NCBI GenBank assembly: GCA_910584845.1
Contig: CAJUDH010000028.1
Coordinates: 1-32,327, forward strand
From: an uncultured Lachnospiraceae bacterium
Lineage (GTDB): Bacteria > Bacillota > Clostridia > Lachnospirales > Lachnospiraceae
DNA length: 32,327 nt
Direction of reading: 5' to 3'
A program made the translations under genes and the position numbers. The notes under the pieces are model-generated. The model did not search any database, was not told the DNA's origin, and was given only the letters and a program-made list of their open reading frames with translations. Of the stretch, positions 30,806 through 32,327 are shown one piece after another; the first letter of the stretch is position 1, and each line of letters starts with the position of its first letter.

Positions 30806-32176
30806 CTACATTGTATTCAGGCCTGCATCTTCGGCCGATGAAAGTTGCCCCGCCCTTTTTTTCCACCCCTTGCGATAAAAAGAAACGGAAAGCGCCATAG
30901 CGGTTATCCACCCGGCCGGCCATGCGCACCATATGCCCAGAGGGCTTTTTGTCAAACCGGACAGCACAAAAGCCAAAAGCACCCGTAAAATCAAGTCCGT
31001 AAAGGTAGCGGCCATAAATTGCCACATGGCGCTTATGCCGCGGAGGACGCCGTCTGCCACCAATTTAGCGGAAACCGCAAAGTAAAAGGGGGACAGGATC
31101 CATAAAAACTGCATACCTGCCGCCAATGCGTCCACAGAACCCTTTTCCATAAACAGGAGCAAAAGATATTTCCCCCCTGCCACATAAAGCATACAAAAGG
31201 GGATGCACAAATACCATACCATCTTCAGCCCTTTGCAGAACCCTTCCCGGATCCGCCCGTATTTTCGGGCGCCAAGGTTTTGGGCTGAAAAATTTGAAAT
31301 TCCGTTCCCTATGGTAGTAAATGATGTGATCACCAGGTTATTCAGCTTTACGGCGGCACAATAGCCTGCCATAACCGACGGGCCAAACCCGTTGACAACG
31401 CTTTGTATCATAATATTTCCCACAGAGATAAAACTTTGCTGCAAAATGCTTGGAACGGCGACAGCCATAATTCTCTTCAGGATCCCCCAGTCAAAAAGCG
31501 GCGGTTTTTCCGGAACCTGGATTTTCCTTAACCTTGCCCATACTGTAGCCGCCGCCAAAATACAACTGATCCCCTGGCATAAAAACGTTGCCCACGCAAC
31601 CCCTGCCACCCCCATACCAAATGCTTTTACAAACAGGACATCCACGGCAATATTCGATGTGGAAGACACGGCTAAAAAATAAAAAGGTGTTTTAGAGTCG
31701 CCCAACGCAGAGAAAATCCCGGTCGCAATATTATAGAAAAAGACAAAGGGCAATCCCCATACATAAATATCCAGATATAGTTTAGAATCAAAAAATACTT
31801 CGTTTGGCGTCCTGATCCAATTGAGCATAGGTCCACACCCCAAAATGCCGCCTGCCATTAGCAAGGCACATAAAACGGCGCTGAAAATGCAGGCGGTGGA
31901 CACCGCTGTTTTCAGCCGGGAATATTGTTTTGCGCCAAATAGCTGGGAAACCGTGACCGAACATCCGATATTACAGCCAAAAGCAAAGGCAATAAAGATC
32001 AAGGTGATTTCGTAACTGTTCCCCACAGCCGCCAACGCATTTTCACCAATGCATTTACCCGCCACCAGGCTGTCCGCAATATTGTAAAGCTGCTGGAAAA
32101 CAATACTGCCAAACAAAGGCAGGCAAAACTGCCATAATACGGTTTCCGGTTTCCCCACAGTCAAATCCTTATTCAT
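30806..32176 (-). CDS. MATE family efflux transporter
   Basis: A 456-residue inner-membrane exporter that expels drugs or metabolites using a Na+ or H+ gradient. Twelve hydrophobic segments in two similar halves are seen. The N-half has LPLFGSIVFQQLYNIADSLV and ENALAAVGNSYEITLIFIAF, and the C-half has VPSILQQSFISVGNIMIQSV and NNLVITSFTTIGNGISNFSA. The QLYNxxDSxxAG signature of DinF/NorM-like Firmicutes MATE proteins is present. The end (GWKKRAGQ) is basic. AGGGGAGAGG lies upstream of the ATG. It is divergent from a LysR gene, a common pairing in which the regulator controls the pump. Confidence 0.9.
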   Translation of the reverse strand: MNKDLTVGKPETVLWQFCLPLFGSIVFQQLYNIADSLVAGKCIGENALAAVGNSYEITLIFIAFAFGCNIGCSVTVSQLFGAKQYSRLKTAVSTACIFSAVLCALLMAGGILGCGPMLNWIRTPNEVFFDSKLYLDIYVWGLPFVFFYNIATGIFSALGDSKTPFYFLAVSSTSNIAVDVLFVKAFGMGVAGVAWATFLCQGISCILAAATVWARLRKIQVPEKPPLFDWGILKRIMAVAVPSILQQSFISVGNIMIQSVVNGFGPSVMAGYCAAVKLNNLVITSFTTIGNGISNFSAQNLGARKYGRIREGFCKGLKMVWYLCIPFCMLYVAGGKYLLLLFMEKGSVDALAAGMQFLWILSPFYFAVSAKLVADGVLRGISAMWQFMAATFTDLILRVLLAFVLSGLTKSPLGIWCAWPAGWITAMALSVSFYRKGWKKRAGQLSSAEDAGLNTM

Positions 32177-32220
32177 AATATTTTCCTCTCCCCTTTTAAT
32201 TTACATACTTCCGGATTTGT

Positions 32221-32249
32221 ATTATAATACCATTCTATACATATAACAA
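32221..32249 (-). promoter_or_regulatory. Promoter of the MATE gene
   Basis: On the minus strand TTGTTA (32244-32249), 17 bases, TATAAT (32221-32226), about 45 bases before the ATG. The intergenic region with the divergent LysR start is very AT-rich. Confidence 0.65.
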
Positions 32250-32284
32250 ATATATAATAAATATTGGAGATATATAAAATATAT

Positions 32285-32327
32285 ATGAATATTGATTTCG
32301 AACATTATAAAATATTTTATTATGTGG
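32285..32327 (+). CDS. LysR family regulator, first codons only
   Basis: From the ATG at 32285 the frame reads MNIDFEHYKIFYYV and continues past the window. This matches the N-terminus of clostridial LysR regulators (for example IExYKIFYYVAxxxN). A GGAG lies about 15 bases upstream, further than usual. Divergence from the MATE pump supports a regulator. With 14 residues the call is tentative. Confidence 0.5.
   Translation, partial: MNIDFEHYKIFYYV

Overview
This window looks like a Firmicutes chromosome, most probably Lachnospiraceae (Clostridia). That is an inference from the gene families: AGGAGG-type ribosome binding sites, a Gram-positive LexA/DinR-type SOS box, LytTR two-component genes, a C_GCAxxG_C_C protein, AzlCD, a 3D-domain secreted protein, and protein types common in that family. 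No rRNA or tRNA gene, CRISPR array or intact mobile element is visible.

Left part (1-3541): decayed accessory DNA. It holds a GNAT acetyltransferase cut by the window edge, a Nudix hydrolase with a near-consensus promoter, and the wreck of an HK97-type phage major capsid gene in which a 212-bp internal segment is inverted. A chloramphenicol-acetyltransferase-family gene and a truncated aldo/keto reductase follow. All lie on the minus strand.

Restriction island (3542-10606, minus strand, AT-richer by eye than the right half): one operon read from about 10.6 kb leftwards. The order is a single-domain HsdS-like gene broken by an in-frame amber codon, hsdM, a two-TRD hsdS, hsdR (EcoR124-like layout), and a small four-helix membrane protein of unknown function. 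Its promoter is flanked by two nearly identical 18-bp palindromes, GTAATTTA-N2-TAAATTAC. To its right lies a gene graveyard (10.6-12.35 kb) with unrecognised fragments, a frameshifted PD-(D/E)XK nuclease gene and a Fic gene that keeps only its HTH and inhibitory-helix part.

Redox/regulator cluster (12.5-15.5 kb, minus): a LysR gene with its own promoter and terminator, then MerR regulator, flavodoxin-like lipoprotein (internal deletion, now broken), carboxymuconolactone-decarboxylase/cupin protein and a truncated DUF4405 membrane gene. The leader before the MerR gene contains an unusual repeat/hairpin element. From 15.9 to 18.4 kb the plus strand carries a C_GCAxxG_C_C protein, a WYL-domain regulator behind two tandem promoters and a zinc-ribbon protein; a ruined sugar O-acetyltransferase lies between them on the minus strand.

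Right part (18.97-32.3 kb): mostly intact genes. An SOS cassette (minus) encodes an SRAP abasic-site protein whose C-terminus looks like a clamp-binding peptide, a Y-family polymerase under two identical SOS boxes, and a small conserved protein. Then come a coiled-coil protein, a polytopic membrane protein, a LytTR response regulator/GHKL kinase pair, a Crp/Fnr regulator divergent from a ferredoxin-like protein, AzlC-AzlD branched-chain amino acid export, a secreted 3D-domain protein, a GNAT acetyltransferase, a proline-tailed lipoprotein, a MATE exporter, and the first codons of a divergent LysR gene.

The observations most worth following up are the twin operators and amber-split half-HsdS of the restriction operon, the membrane protein appended to it, the SOS cassette with its uncharacterised small protein, and the repeat element at 14297-14392.
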